64,000 nucleotides of DNA, taken from UBA1535 sp002323775 (lineage in GTDB: Bacteria; Bacillota; Clostridia; Tissierellales; Sedimentibacteraceae). The first letter of the stretch is position 1; each line of letters begins with the position of its first letter. A program made the translations under genes and the position numbers. The DNA lies in contig DAMAHZ010000005.1 of assembly GCA_031993545.1 (NCBI GenBank), forward strand, positions 1 through 64,000, given 5' to 3'. Shown here one piece after another: positions 24,427 to 34,211 of the stretch. The notes under the pieces are model-generated. The model ran no database searches and was not told where the DNA came from. It was given only the letters and a program-made list of their open reading frames with translations.

Positions 24427-27400
24427 ATGCAGTTTAAAATAGACTGGAATCGATTTAATGATAAAAACCCTAATGTTGAAAATAGTTTTGAGGAAATGTG
24501 TAGGCATCTATTTTGTAGAAAATTCAGTATAACTGGGTATGATTTTCAAAGTAATTATAATCAAACCGGATTAGAAATAGAGCCTATTCTCTTTGAAAAT
24601 AAAAATTATGGATTTCAATGCAAATACGTTAAAAACAGTCCATATAAACAAGTTGAAGAATCATTAAATAAAGCTTTTGATGCTTATAAAGATATTGATT
24701 GTATATATGTTTATACCAATGCAGATATAAAACCTAACTGTACAGTCAATGAATTAGGGAAAAATGACACACCACGAACTAGATTATATAAAAAGGTTTG
24801 TGAGAATAAGGTAAAATGGGTAACTTTACAAAATTTCACGTCAATACTTAATGAAGAAAATAACTTAGACATAGCTGCTTTTTATTTTGGAATAGGTAAA
24901 GAAAAAGGTTTCATTAATAATTGTATCAGTAAAAATGATGCTGAATTTCTGTCTTCCGAAGCTTATTTAAGTTTGAAGCTAAAGGATAATGAAAATAAAT
25001 TATGTAGTATTAATGAAATAGTGAATAAAAGCAAGGTATCATTGCTGAAAGGCGACCCAGGAACAGGTAAAAGTGAAATCTTAAAAAAAGTATTTCTTAA
25101 TTATAGCAATGCTCATGCGGTAGATAGAGACATAATTTATAAAGTTTTAGAGCAAAAAATAATGCCAATTTTTATTCAGTTAAAGGAACTTGTTAACGGA
25201 GATATTGAAAACATTATTAGATGTAGAATGGCTGATTTTGGTTTAAATATGTATGCCAAACATTTTACTTATTTATATATTTTAGATGGAATAGATGAAG
25301 TGTCTTTTGATTATGCCAATAACATTTCATTATTTATTAAAAGGTTATTGAAAGAAAATTCTACATATTCAATTTTGTTATCATCAAGGACACATAGTTC
25401 AAATATTACAGTACTTAAAAATGTTTTGTTGGATATAGAGGAGTATTATATTGATAAATTAAATGTTTCCGACATTGAAAATTATTTTAACATAAATAAG
25501 AACGATAATAAACAACTGCATTATAACTCTATTAAAAGCGAAATAGGAAGTCTTATTAAGGAAATCGTTGACATTTTCTCTATTAAGCTATTATGGGATA
25601 ATATTGAAAAAATCAATATTGAAACTACTAAAATTGGCTTGATAGATGAATCTATAAAAATGCTATTAAATGGACGCAGGATACATGAGTTAAATCTTTT
25701 AGAAAATAAAGCGGATAAGATAAGGCAACTCTGCAGAGCAATTGCAGTGTATATGCAGAAAAATAAAAAATTATCTATAGAATTGGCCAGCCTCCAGCAA
25801 TTAATCAATAATGAATTTTTGAATTTGGAAAATAACGATGTAAATAAAATTGTTGCTTACTTAAAAGAAATCTTTTTTTCGGCAAAAGAGCATAACTTTT
25901 CCCAAAGTTTATTTACTTTTAGCCATAGGCGTTATCAGGAATATTTTTTATACGAAAAACTAAGACTTGAATTTCTAAATAATCCTAAAATTATAAGGGA
26001 ACTAAATATTTTATCTAATAAAGAATTTATGACAGGTGTATTTTTTCCACAAATGAAGTCTGAATGCCGAGAAAGCCAAGATTTGATAGGTACATTATCA
26101 CTTGATTTTGTATGGGATTATTTAGGTCCTGGTTACTGGTATAAGTTAAAAAATACTCAAATGCCATTAAGAAATGATTGGGGCAGTTCAGAACCCGAAT
26201 ATAAACTATCAGAAGAACTTTTGTATGCAGTAGCAGCTCAGACACCTTCTTCCTTAGAAATTCTATTAAGTGATGAAGACCTACCTTTATCTGACTATTT
26301 TAATGATAAAAAAAGATACATTAAGGCTTTAGAGGTATTTCATCGTTATGGTCACGAAAAACAAGCAAGATATTTTTTGAATTTGATTTCCACTAAAATA
26401 GATAAAAAAGAACAACAGAATCTGATATGGGATAATAGCTATTCATTTATATATTACCGATATAAAATTTTAGGGGATTCATTGTTGCAAATTATAAATG
26501 ACCTTCCCGATATATCTAATGACAATAGTATAGAAGGATATAAACGTTTAGAATCTCCATTAAAGAGTATGGTGAGGTCGTTTTATAAAATAGTGCTGGA
26601 ATTTGACCCGAGTTTTATTGTTAGGAATTCTGAAATAATACCTAAATGTCATTTAAATATTATATGTGATGAGTTATGTGAAACTAAGAATGTTATATTA
26701 ATAATCATGAATAACGATATTAAAAATGGAGTACGTGATGTATACTTGAAAAAAGGAAGGGTCAAAAAAGAGGATATTGCTGTTCCTGTTATACTGAAGT
26801 TGATTAATTACAAAGACGTGTCAACTATGGGTATTGAGGAATACTTTAAAAGCATTAACACCGGTAACATTCTAACTTGGGATAGGAGACGATATCTAAA
26901 TGTATTATTAGCTGCACTCTATAGCAAACAGGAAAATATTATATATCCAGAAGCGAAAAATCAATCTCGAATCATGGGAATAGTATTAAGCTATTTTAAT
27001 GATAACCAAGTGCTGATGATTCAAAGTATTATTCAAGAATTAGGTGAAATGGAAAAAATGAATAGCTTTGAAATGTCGCAGTTTTTGGGAATAATGATAT
27101 CATTTTTAAAGTTACCAGTTAATTTGATTAAAAAATATTTGAATGCATTAGCCAGATATACGAATAAAGTAGGTATGTCTACAATTTTCTATTTTATTAA
27201 AGAAAATAATCCGGATATGTATTCTCAAATAAGTAATCCTGGTATGATAAAACGAATGTTTACTGAATCAAAAGAAAAAGGAATAACGTCATACTATGGT
27301 GATTATACAGAAACCTTGTTACAGTTTGCTAAAATGATTGCAGATTTTGATTTTGAACAAAGTTACTTAATCGTAAGAGAATGCATAAATGCAGGAATAC

Positions 27401-28080
27401 TTAGACCATGTTTTAGAAAAGAAGATATTGTAGATTATGTGTTATGTAACTGTCTTAAAATAGCAAAGGAAAATTTCTGGTATACAGATAGAGAACTTAC
27501 CTCTTATGTATCTGCCGTAAGAGATATGATTATTCTAATGCAAGAAAGTACGGATGGTGGTGGAAGGAGTAACTACTATAACTATGTTTTAAAAGAATAC
27601 CTTCCTAATCTATATGATAAATTTTCTATTGACGGTGGAAGCTCTTCACATTCTGAAAAATATAATCAGAATGAAATATCAATAGAGGAAATTAAACAAT
27701 CACTAAATATACAAAATATAAAAAAGTACTATATGGGAGACATAGAGGCAGACTACTCATCAAAAGAATTATGGGAAATACTAATTTCATATGAAAAAGA
27801 AAAAACGGGTAGGCTCGACATACTATTTAAGTGCTTTGAAGAAAGCCACTATCCATATGTATGGGGATTTGGTAATTGTGAATATCACCATATTCCTACA
27901 GCTATTTTATGGAAAGATTCAGAATGGTCACATGAAATAAAGAATTTCATGATGAAGCAAGGTGGTCGTACTGGGTTATACAACACGATTAAAATGTGTG
28001 GAATTATAGGGGAGGATGAGCTGGGCAAGAAGTTTTTTGAGCAATTTATTCGTTTATGTGAATTATTGGTTTTTGAATAA
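24427..28080 (+). CDS. Nuclease-NACHT protein (bacterial NLR / Avs-like)
   Basis: This 1217-residue protein has an N-terminal Mrr/PD-(D/E)XK-like domain (SFEEMCRHLF...GLEIEPI...YGFQCKYVK: E50/E52, Q64-x-K66). It has a NACHT-type P-loop NTPase with Walker A GDPGTGKS at 209-216, Walker B YLYILDGIDEV near 283-292 and SILLSSRTHS after it. The long C-terminal helical region (about 480-1217) is probably the sensor. This three-part order is that of bacterial NLR-like defence proteins, in which binding of a phage component triggers oligomerisation and DNA cleavage. GAGGTGAAAG precedes the ATG. It stands as a single gene. The exact family (Avs subtype or other bNACHT clade) cannot be told by eye. Confidence 0.75.
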   Translation: MQFKIDWNRFNDKNPNVENSFEEMCRHLFCRKFSITGYDFQSNYNQTGLEIEPILFENKNYGFQCKYVKNSPYKQVEESLNKAFDAYKDIDCIYVYTNADIKPNCTVNELGKNDTPRTRLYKKVCENKVKWVTLQNFTSILNEENNLDIAAFYFGIGKEKGFINNCISKNDAEFLSSEAYLSLKLKDNENKLCSINEIVNKSKVSLLKGDPGTGKSEILKKVFLNYSNAHAVDRDIIYKVLEQKIMPIFIQLKELVNGDIENIIRCRMADFGLNMYAKHFTYLYILDGIDEVSFDYANNISLFIKRLLKENSTYSILLSSRTHSSNITVLKNVLLDIEEYYIDKLNVSDIENYFNINKNDNKQLHYNSIKSEIGSLIKEIVDIFSIKLLWDNIEKINIETTKIGLIDESIKMLLNGRRIHELNLLENKADKIRQLCRAIAVYMQKNKKLSIELASLQQLINNEFLNLENNDVNKIVAYLKEIFFSAKEHNFSQSLFTFSHRRYQEYFLYEKLRLEFLNNPKIIRELNILSNKEFMTGVFFPQMKSECRESQDLIGTLSLDFVWDYLGPGYWYKLKNTQMPLRNDWGSSEPEYKLSEELLYAVAAQTPSSLEILLSDEDLPLSDYFNDKKRYIKALEVFHRYGHEKQARYFLNLISTKIDKKEQQNLIWDNSYSFIYYRYKILGDSLLQIINDLPDISNDNSIEGYKRLESPLKSMVRSFYKIVLEFDPSFIVRNSEIIPKCHLNIICDELCETKNVILIIMNNDIKNGVRDVYLKKGRVKKEDIAVPVILKLINYKDVSTMGIEEYFKSINTGNILTWDRRRYLNVLLAALYSKQENIIYPEAKNQSRIMGIVLSYFNDNQVLMIQSIIQELGEMEKMNSFEMSQFLGIMISFLKLPVNLIKKYLNALARYTNKVGMSTIFYFIKENNPDMYSQISNPGMIKRMFTESKEKGITSYYGDYTETLLQFAKMIADFDFEQSYLIVRECINAGILRPCFRKEDIVDYVLCNCLKIAKENFWYTDRELTSYVSAVRDMIILMQESTDGGGRSNYYNYVLKEYLPNLYDKFSIDGGSSSHSEKYNQNEISIEEIKQSLNIQNIKKYYMGDIEADYSSKELWEILISYEKEKTGRLDILFKCFEESHYPYVWGFGNCEYHHIPTAILWKDSEWSHEIKNFMMKQGGRTGLYNTIKMCGIIGEDELGKKFFEQFIRLCELLVFE

Positions 28081-28353
28081 AGATTAATGTAGTTAGTTTG
28101 AATTGGCATCATTATCATCGTCACAAGGCACCTTGAGTATTTTATCAATGATTTTTCTATCTAAGACTATTGAAGTTTTTAATAATAAATGATAAAATGA
28201 AGCTATGATTAATAACGAAATTATGTCAATAAAGGACAAAGTTATTGGCACAATTAATTCTAAAAGCATACATTTGAAAAAGAATCACGAAACTATTTTA
28301 AAGAATCAAAAGAAACTCTAATTTTTAAGACAGTTTATACTTAAGCTGTACAC

Positions 28354-28950
28354 TTGATGTGCAATGAAAAAAGAGGTTCGGGAACGAAGCTTGTGGAAGT
28401 AGTAACTGATATTGTAAAAAAGTCGCAAAAATCATTAGTAAGTAGAGGTGAAGTATCCAGTGCTATTCAATGGTTAATTTATTCAGGAATTATAGGGGAT
28501 TGCAATTTGTGCAACGAAGGTGATGTTAATTATATAATCCCAGCTAGAAGAATGTATTATATAGACTGTGGTATAGCATCATACGTATCAACTAAAACAG
28601 GCTTGCCAACAGATTCTATAGAGGGATTCATAACAGAAAACTTTGTTTATTCAGAGCTATATAGATTATATGCTGTGAAGTATTCAAAAAGTAAAGTAAA
28701 AGGAGATGTTCCTTGCTTTTCAACTTATCACGACTATGAGTTGGATTTTATGGTATTAGCTAAAGATAATACTGTATATGGAATAGAAGTTAAAACAAGC
28801 AGAGGCAATTTAAAATCGCTAAGATTTTTTATTGATAAAAGATTAATAAACAAAGTTATATTAGCAGAAAAAACGAATGGTGGTAGAGGTGAAAATTTTG
28901 ATACTATACCAATATACACGGTCAGTACAAGATTTCCTTATGAATCGTGA
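28354..28950 (+). pseudogene. N-truncated AAA ATPase, DUF4143 part only
   Basis: The surviving 198 codons encode the C-terminal half of the ATPase/DUF4143 family: CNEKRGSGTKLVEVVTDIV, then NYIIPARRMYYIDCGIASYVSTKTGL, FITENFVYSELYRLY, and the nuclease-like YELDFMV...VYGIEVKTSRGNL. The N-terminal P-loop ATPase (normally about 200 residues) is absent. The first usable codon is a TTG without ribosome site. It is a relic of a defence- or toxin-like gene. Confidence 0.75.
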
Positions 28951-28976
28951 GATTGAGTATAGTTAAAAATTGATTA

Positions 28977-29120
28977 TGCTAACAAAATGCTAACACAGTT
29001 AATACAACCTAAATTAAAACTATGCACAAAATACAAAATAGGCTATACATAAGTACACTAAAATCAACCCAAAATACAGCAAAACAAACCCATACTTAAT
29101 GCAAGGAATGATGTAAAAAG
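28977..29120 (+). repeat. Left copy of the imperfect repeat framing Gabija
   Basis: Begins with a 17-bp exact match (TGCTAACAAAATGCTAA, 28977-28993) to 33846-33862 and ends with AGGAATGATGTA, matching AGGAATGATATA at 33973. The two landmarks are 127 bp apart in both copies, with a partly alignable interior (TAAATT...ATGCA...). It looks like the arm of an integration site. Confidence 0.55.
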
Positions 29121-29149
29121 AACTAAACTACAGTTATATGAAGACTAGA

Positions 29150-29173
29150 AGCACTGAATTTCAGCGCTTTTTT
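29150..29173 (+). terminator. Intrinsic terminator
   Basis: The stem AGCACTGA / TCAGCGCT (one mismatch) is followed by six T. It would block read-through into the Fic relic and Gabija. Confidence 0.5.
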
Positions 29174-29310
29174 GTGCTTCATAATCAATAGACATTAAGT
29201 GAAGACAATATTATAAAAAGATAAAATTGACAATAATAGCCACAAAGTATATAATTTGTTTATTGGAAGAATTATTATATGGAGTATAGTAATAAAAATT
29301 TGTATAAAGT

Positions 29311-29667
29311 GTGGAAATGCTTGAAAGTGTCTTATTAAATATTCAAAATGATGATTGGCACCTAAAGTTTACAGATAAACGTACGAATCTATTTTTCTGT
29401 ACATGTCAATTTCACTGTTTTGAAGATGGTAACAAGAGACTTGTAATTACGCTATCAACATTATTTTTATTATTAAACGGATATTTGTTTATAGCATAAA
29501 TATTTCTGGCAAAGATAGAGAATATAAGTCTTATTATTGCTACAAGTAAAATTGATAAAGAATTACTACATAACATAATAGTCACAATTATGAATGGAAC
29601 ATACGATTGTGATGAGTCGTTAGAACTTGAAACTTATAATGCTATTAACAGAGAACTGTATAAGTAG
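29311..29667 (+). pseudogene. Fic/Doc-family relic with an in-frame TAA
   Basis: The frame encodes a Doc-like core with the Fic motif FHCFEDGNKRLVITLSTLFLLLNGYLF, is stopped by TAA at 29497-29499, and continues in the same frame (IFLAKIENISLII...LLHNIIVTIMNGTYDCDE) to TAG at 29665-29667. The tail corresponds to the end of the family, so one nonsense change separates the halves. The N-terminus is also short. It is a decayed AMP/phosphate-transferase toxin-like gene. Confidence 0.6.
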
Positions 29668-29721
29668 AAGATATGAAAAATTTCTATTATTAAGAAGAGA
29701 ATCTCAATTAAAGGAGAAAAT

Positions 29722-31743
29722 ATGCTTAGTTTATTCATTTCAAGAGTAAAGATCAAGAACTTTAGAAATTTTAAGAATGTTGATGTGAATTTAGGACATA
29801 AAGAAGTAATAATCGGCGAAAACAATGTAGGAAAAACAAATTTTTTAAGGGCATTGCAGCTTGTTTTGGACCCATCCTTGTCAGATGAAGATAGAATGCT
29901 AGATGAATCAGATTTTAATGATACGTTGGTTAATCCAATGGAAAATGATGAAGAGATTCAGATAGACATTTTTATTAGCAATTATCAAAACAACAAAACC
30001 ATTCTTACAGTTTTAGAGGGAGCAACTGTAAAAAATGCTAGTGGCGAAGAAGAATTACAAATTACATATAAATTCTTTCCTCATAATGATGATAATGGAA
30101 ATAAAGAATATGAGTTTAATATTTACAAAGCAAATGATGAATCCAGAAGGTTTGGAGCATATGAAAGAAAGTATTTAAATTTAAAAGTTATTAAAGCCTT
30201 GAGAGATGTTGAAGGAGAAATGAGAAACTCCAGAACATCCCCAGTAAAAAGGATGCTGGATGAATATTCAATTGATAAGGAAGAATTAAAGCGTATAGCA
30301 GAACAATACGAAATGAGTGGTAAAGAAATATTAAATTTAGATGAACTAATTGATCTTACAAATAATATTAATAAAAGATTCTGTACAATACTTGGCAACA
30401 GTAATTTTGACGTATCTTTACAAGCTATGGAAGTTGATCCGAATAGAGTGCTAGCTTCTCTTAAATTGCTTATGGCAAATAGAAATGCGGCTGATATAAG
30501 TTTAGGCTTGAACAATATCTTATACATATCAATGGTATTACAAATGCTACAAGACAAGACTGTACCTTCATTTCTAAAAGCAGATACATATGATGAATTA
30601 AAGGCAAAAGAGGACAGCAAGATATTAGTTGACGTTTATGAATTGAAAACAGAAACTGGAAACTACTTTTTAAAGGAAGGCATAAACGATGCTGAAATGT
30701 CAGAAATTTATACCTTTATGAATAAGAATGTGCCTACAAATAAAGGAGTAACCATTTTGGCAATAGAGGAACCAGAAGCACATTTGCATCCAGTAAATCA
30801 GCGATTAATTTATAAGGATGTTATCAAAAACAGTAGCAATTCTGTGTTGCTAACAACACACTCAACGCATATAACTTCAATAGCTCCAATCGAATCAATA
30901 GTTCATCTCCATGAGAAACAAGGAGAAGGAACAGTTATTCATGCTACAGCTTGTATGCCTATTGATGAAGGAGAATTCCTAGACGTAGAAAGATATCTGG
31001 ACGTTAAACGTGGAGAGATTTATCTTGGTAAAGCTGTAATTTTAGTCGAAGGAATAGCAGAAGAATATATAGTTCCTAGACTTGCAGAATCGTTAGGGAA
31101 ACCTTTAGATGAGAAGGGCATTATTGTTTGTAACATAAACAGTACAAACTTTACTCCTTATGTAAAATTGTTGGCAAATCTGAATATTCCATATGCAGTG
31201 ATAACGGATGGAGATCATTATTATAAAGAAGAAAAGACCAAAAAAGTAAAAGATGGATCTGATGTAGTAGAAGAGGGAAGAGTATATCATGTAATGGATA
31301 AGGATGTTCCAGAGGATGCGCCTATTGGTTATTTAGGTAATGAAATTATTTCAAAGTTAGTTTTAGATTTAGGATTTATAGCTAAGAAGGATATTCCTGA
31401 GGATTTCAAAGAGCAAGATATACTTTTTAATAAATATGGATTTTTTGTCGGAATTCATACACTTGAGGTAGATATGATGAAAGCTTGCAAAAAAATCAAA
31501 GTAGCAACTCAAGTGTTTATAGATATCTTTAATGATTTGACAATAGGTGGTGAAACGCAGAAGAATAATTTTAAGAACGAGATAGAATCTGGAGATTACT
31601 GGAAGTGCTTAAATAAAATTGAAAGTAACGGAATTGGTAAAGGAAGATTCGCTCAAAAACTTGCAGGAAGATGTTGCAAGGAACAAGCGCCTCAGTACAT
31701 AAAGAATGCAATAGATTATATCTATCAGAAAGTGAATGAATAG
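29722..31743 (+). CDS. gajA: Gabija protein GajA (OLD-family ATPase-TOPRIM nuclease)
   Basis: This 673-residue protein has an N-terminal ABC/OLD ATPase: Walker A IIGENNVGKTNFLRALQ (about residues 31-44) and ILAIEEPEAHLHPVNQRLIY (about 342) with the signature and Walker B, then LLTTHSTHI. The C-terminal TOPRIM nuclease shows AVILVEGIAEEYIVPRLA (catalytic Glu near 444) and PYAVITDGDHY (acidic pair near 494). GajA is the sequence-specific DNA-nicking subunit of Gabija, repressed by nucleotides and activated during phage infection. It is somewhat longer than the roughly 580-residue founder. AAAGGAGAAAAT precedes the ATG. The stop overlaps gajB. Confidence 0.88.
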   Translation: MLSLFISRVKIKNFRNFKNVDVNLGHKEVIIGENNVGKTNFLRALQLVLDPSLSDEDRMLDESDFNDTLVNPMENDEEIQIDIFISNYQNNKTILTVLEGATVKNASGEEELQITYKFFPHNDDNGNKEYEFNIYKANDESRRFGAYERKYLNLKVIKALRDVEGEMRNSRTSPVKRMLDEYSIDKEELKRIAEQYEMSGKEILNLDELIDLTNNINKRFCTILGNSNFDVSLQAMEVDPNRVLASLKLLMANRNAADISLGLNNILYISMVLQMLQDKTVPSFLKADTYDELKAKEDSKILVDVYELKTETGNYFLKEGINDAEMSEIYTFMNKNVPTNKGVTILAIEEPEAHLHPVNQRLIYKDVIKNSSNSVLLTTHSTHITSIAPIESIVHLHEKQGEGTVIHATACMPIDEGEFLDVERYLDVKRGEIYLGKAVILVEGIAEEYIVPRLAESLGKPLDEKGIIVCNINSTNFTPYVKLLANLNIPYAVITDGDHYYKEEKTKKVKDGSDVVEEGRVYHVMDKDVPEDAPIGYLGNEIISKLVLDLGFIAKKDIPEDFKEQDILFNKYGFFVGIHTLEVDMMKACKKIKVATQVFIDIFNDLTIGGETQKNNFKNEIESGDYWKCLNKIESNGIGKGRFAQKLAGRCCKEQAPQYIKNAIDYIYQKVNE

Positions 31744-33559
31744 TATGAGTTATTATGCAGATAAATTAGAACAAGTGAAAAGTGATCCTTGGCAAAAAAA
31801 AGCCTATGACACAGAAGATAGCACAGTTGTTATTGCAGGACCTGGGAGTGGAAAAACAACCATCTTAACATTAAAAATAATGAAACTCCTTAATGGACAT
31901 ATTAAAGACCCTCAAGGTTTAGCATGTCTTACATTCACGAAGGAAGCAGCAAGAGAATTTGAAGATAGATTAAAAGCTTACGGATATAAAAATAGAAGAA
32001 ATGTATTTTTAGGTACGGTACATTCATTTTGTATTTCTGAAATATTAGTAAAGTTTTGTAACTTATATGATTGTGAATTACCTTTACCTATTAAGATTGT
32101 GCCTAGCCAGTTAAGTGCTAAGATATTAAATGATATAAAAAATGAGATGGGAATTAAAAAAAATTATTATAAAATTGAGGCAATAAATAAAGAACGCTCA
32201 TTAGGTATAGAAGGAATAAGTCAAATAAAAACAGAATCTGATCCTACAGCAAAAAAAATTGCGGCTGAATATGAAAAAAGAATTTTTGCAGCTGGTTATG
32301 TGGATTTTCAAAGTGTTATTACATATTCAACAAAGCTGATTCAAGAACAGGAATATGTTCGTAAGTGTCTTAGTGCGAAGTTCCCTTGGATTGTTATAGA
32401 TGAATATCAAGATTTGGGAAAGCCATTACATGAAATAATCCTTTCTCTATTTACGCAAACAGATATAAAAATTTTTGCAGTTGGTGATGCAGATCAATCA
32501 ATTTATAGCTTTGCTGGAGCTGTTCCTGATTATCTAATGGAACTTTATAATAGAGATGATACTATTTCTGTTGAATTGAAAAATAATTATAGAAGCAATC
32601 AAGATATTATCGATGGTTCAGAAACCGTTCTTAATATTTCAAGAGACTATCATGCAATGACAAGAGAAGGGGAATCAGCTGTATATAGATTCATCACTTG
32701 TAATAACGGATATCCTGATCAGTTTGATTACTTTATTAAAAAGATTATTCCTGAGTGTAAAAAAAAATTAATACCAATGGAAGAAATTGCGGTATTGTTA
32801 GGGACACAAAATGACTGTAAAGATTTATCTTTAAAGTGTCTGGAAAACAATATTCCATGTTACATTCCAAAACATGCATTCGACAGGAGTGATTTCGTAC
32901 AGTGGATGGAAAAATGTGCGCTCTGGATAAATGACAAAAGTAAAGTTTCTTTTGATGATATATTTGAATATTGGTATAATATTCAAATTATGCATAGAGA
33001 AAACAAGTTTTTTAGTGAAAAAGAAATTATACAGATGAAAAAGAGTTTACTAGAAACATTATATGGAAGTATGGAGAAAAAAAGTGATTTGAAAGAATGG
33101 ATTCACTACATACTGATAGAACTTAAAATAGGTGATTTATTAGAAAAATCAGAACATATGCCAGATGAGAAAGATAACCTATGTAAGCTTTATAAAGATG
33201 TCTCTGACGAAAAATATAAGGATTATGATACAAACAAATTCTCCAAAATAGGAAAACCTGAAAACCAGATAACAATTACCACACGTCATAGTTCAAAAGG
33301 ACTGGAATTTGAAGTTGTAGTTATGATGGGAATGGATGAAGAGCATTTCCCAAGTTGGGCGATAAAAAAAGAACCTAACAATATTTACGAAGAAAATAGA
33401 ATTTGTTTTGTATGTGTAAGTAGAGCAAAAAGAGTTTGTATTTTAATGAATTCAAATTATTATACTGAGTGGAATTACTATTATGGAAGAGAAGAAATAA
33501 AAAGATATTATCCATCTCGGTATATTAATCAATTAATGAAAAAATATTCTAATAATTAG
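31736..33559 (+). CDS. gajB: Gabija protein GajB (UvrD-like helicase)
   Basis: This 607-residue superfamily 1A helicase has motif I VIAGPGSGKTTILTLKIMK (about residues 32-45), Ia LACLTFTKEAAREFEDRL, II WIVIDEYQDL (about 222), III VGDADQSIYSFAGA, IV/V ITTRHSSKGLEFEVVVMMG and VI ENRICFVCVSRAKRVCIL. Paired with gajA it is the GajB subunit, which senses DNA ends and supports the GajA complex. The ATG at 31736 overlaps the gajA stop (ATGAATAG). An ATG at 31745 is equally possible, and neither has a clear ribosome site, which fits translational coupling. Confidence 0.88.
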   Translation: MNSMSYYADKLEQVKSDPWQKKAYDTEDSTVVIAGPGSGKTTILTLKIMKLLNGHIKDPQGLACLTFTKEAAREFEDRLKAYGYKNRRNVFLGTVHSFCISEILVKFCNLYDCELPLPIKIVPSQLSAKILNDIKNEMGIKKNYYKIEAINKERSLGIEGISQIKTESDPTAKKIAAEYEKRIFAAGYVDFQSVITYSTKLIQEQEYVRKCLSAKFPWIVIDEYQDLGKPLHEIILSLFTQTDIKIFAVGDADQSIYSFAGAVPDYLMELYNRDDTISVELKNNYRSNQDIIDGSETVLNISRDYHAMTREGESAVYRFITCNNGYPDQFDYFIKKIIPECKKKLIPMEEIAVLLGTQNDCKDLSLKCLENNIPCYIPKHAFDRSDFVQWMEKCALWINDKSKVSFDDIFEYWYNIQIMHRENKFFSEKEIIQMKKSLLETLYGSMEKKSDLKEWIHYILIELKIGDLLEKSEHMPDEKDNLCKLYKDVSDEKYKDYDTNKFSKIGKPENQITITTRHSSKGLEFEVVVMMGMDEEHFPSWAIKKEPNNIYEENRICFVCVSRAKRVCILMNSNYYTEWNYYYGREEIKRYYPSRYINQLMKKYSNN

Positions 33560-33845
33560 GAAATTTCATAATTGAGAAAGTGTTATAGTAATCATAATTG
33601 TTAATTAGATACTGATATAGATGATGAATTTGAAAAGTTACTAAGATACTATCCACATTGCGATATAAATGACAATATTAGGTAATTGTAATTAGATATA
33701 GAATATGAAAATACTACTCTATACTGTGAGAAATGTGACTTTGAGATGGACGTTACGCAACAGATAGGATCATATAATTACTAATAGATTAAGTAATTAC
33801 TTAATAGTACTTTACTATAATCTACAATAATAAATGTTTGAGTTT

Positions 33846-33990
33846 TGCTAACAAAATGCTAAGGCAAATAACATACCATAAATTCACATAATGCAAACAA
33901 TTCAAAGCTACATGCACATAATAACACATAAGTTAACATAAAGCATTAATTAATATACCAATGCATTATGTCAGGAATGATATAATAAAA
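33846..33990 (+). repeat. Right copy of the imperfect repeat framing Gabija
   Basis: Same orientation as 28977-29120, with identical 17-bp start and 127-bp landmark spacing. The copies are 4869 bp apart and enclose the Fic relic, gajA and gajB. Confidence 0.55.
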
Positions 33991-34015
33991 AATTAAAAGT
34001 GTTTAAACTTATATG

Positions 34016-34076
34016 ATACCTCCAAAGTAGATGTCTAATTAATAAGTGTTAGATTATCTTTTGGAGGTATTTTTTT
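34016..34076 (+). terminator. Intrinsic terminator before the DUF1836 gene
   Basis: An 11-bp perfect stem ATACCTCCAAA / TTTGGAGGTAT encloses a loop with a weaker inner stem and is followed by seven T. Confidence 0.75.
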
Positions 34077-34211
34077 GTGGAAAGATAGTATAATTAAAAT
34101 TAAATTTAAAAAAACACTTTACAACTTGTACAATATATGTTAAACTTTAATTATTATACAATGATAGTTTAACAATTAAAGTTTAATAAGTGCAGTGAGG
34201 TAGGTAATAAC

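Larger units (their letters stand above)
28951..29310. other. 360-bp gap holding an att-like arm and a terminator
   Basis: No gene is seen. The stretch contains the left copy of the 145-bp sequence that recurs after gajB (28977-29120) and a hairpin terminator at 29150-29173. Confidence 0.5.
33560..34211. other. 652-bp gap with gene scraps and repeat
   Basis: No intact gene is present. A short frame (DTDIDDEFEKLLRYYPHCDINDNIR, about 33615-33690) and a Cys-pair fragment (YCEKCDFEMDVTQQ) look like pieces of a lost zinc-finger gene. The right copy of the Gabija-framing repeat (33846-33990) and a terminator (34016-34076) fill the rest. Confidence 0.45.

Noticed and set aside
29497..29499. In-frame TAA in the Fic relic as programmed recoding
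   Set aside because: The N-terminus is also damaged and there is no ribosome site. It behaves like a decaying gene.
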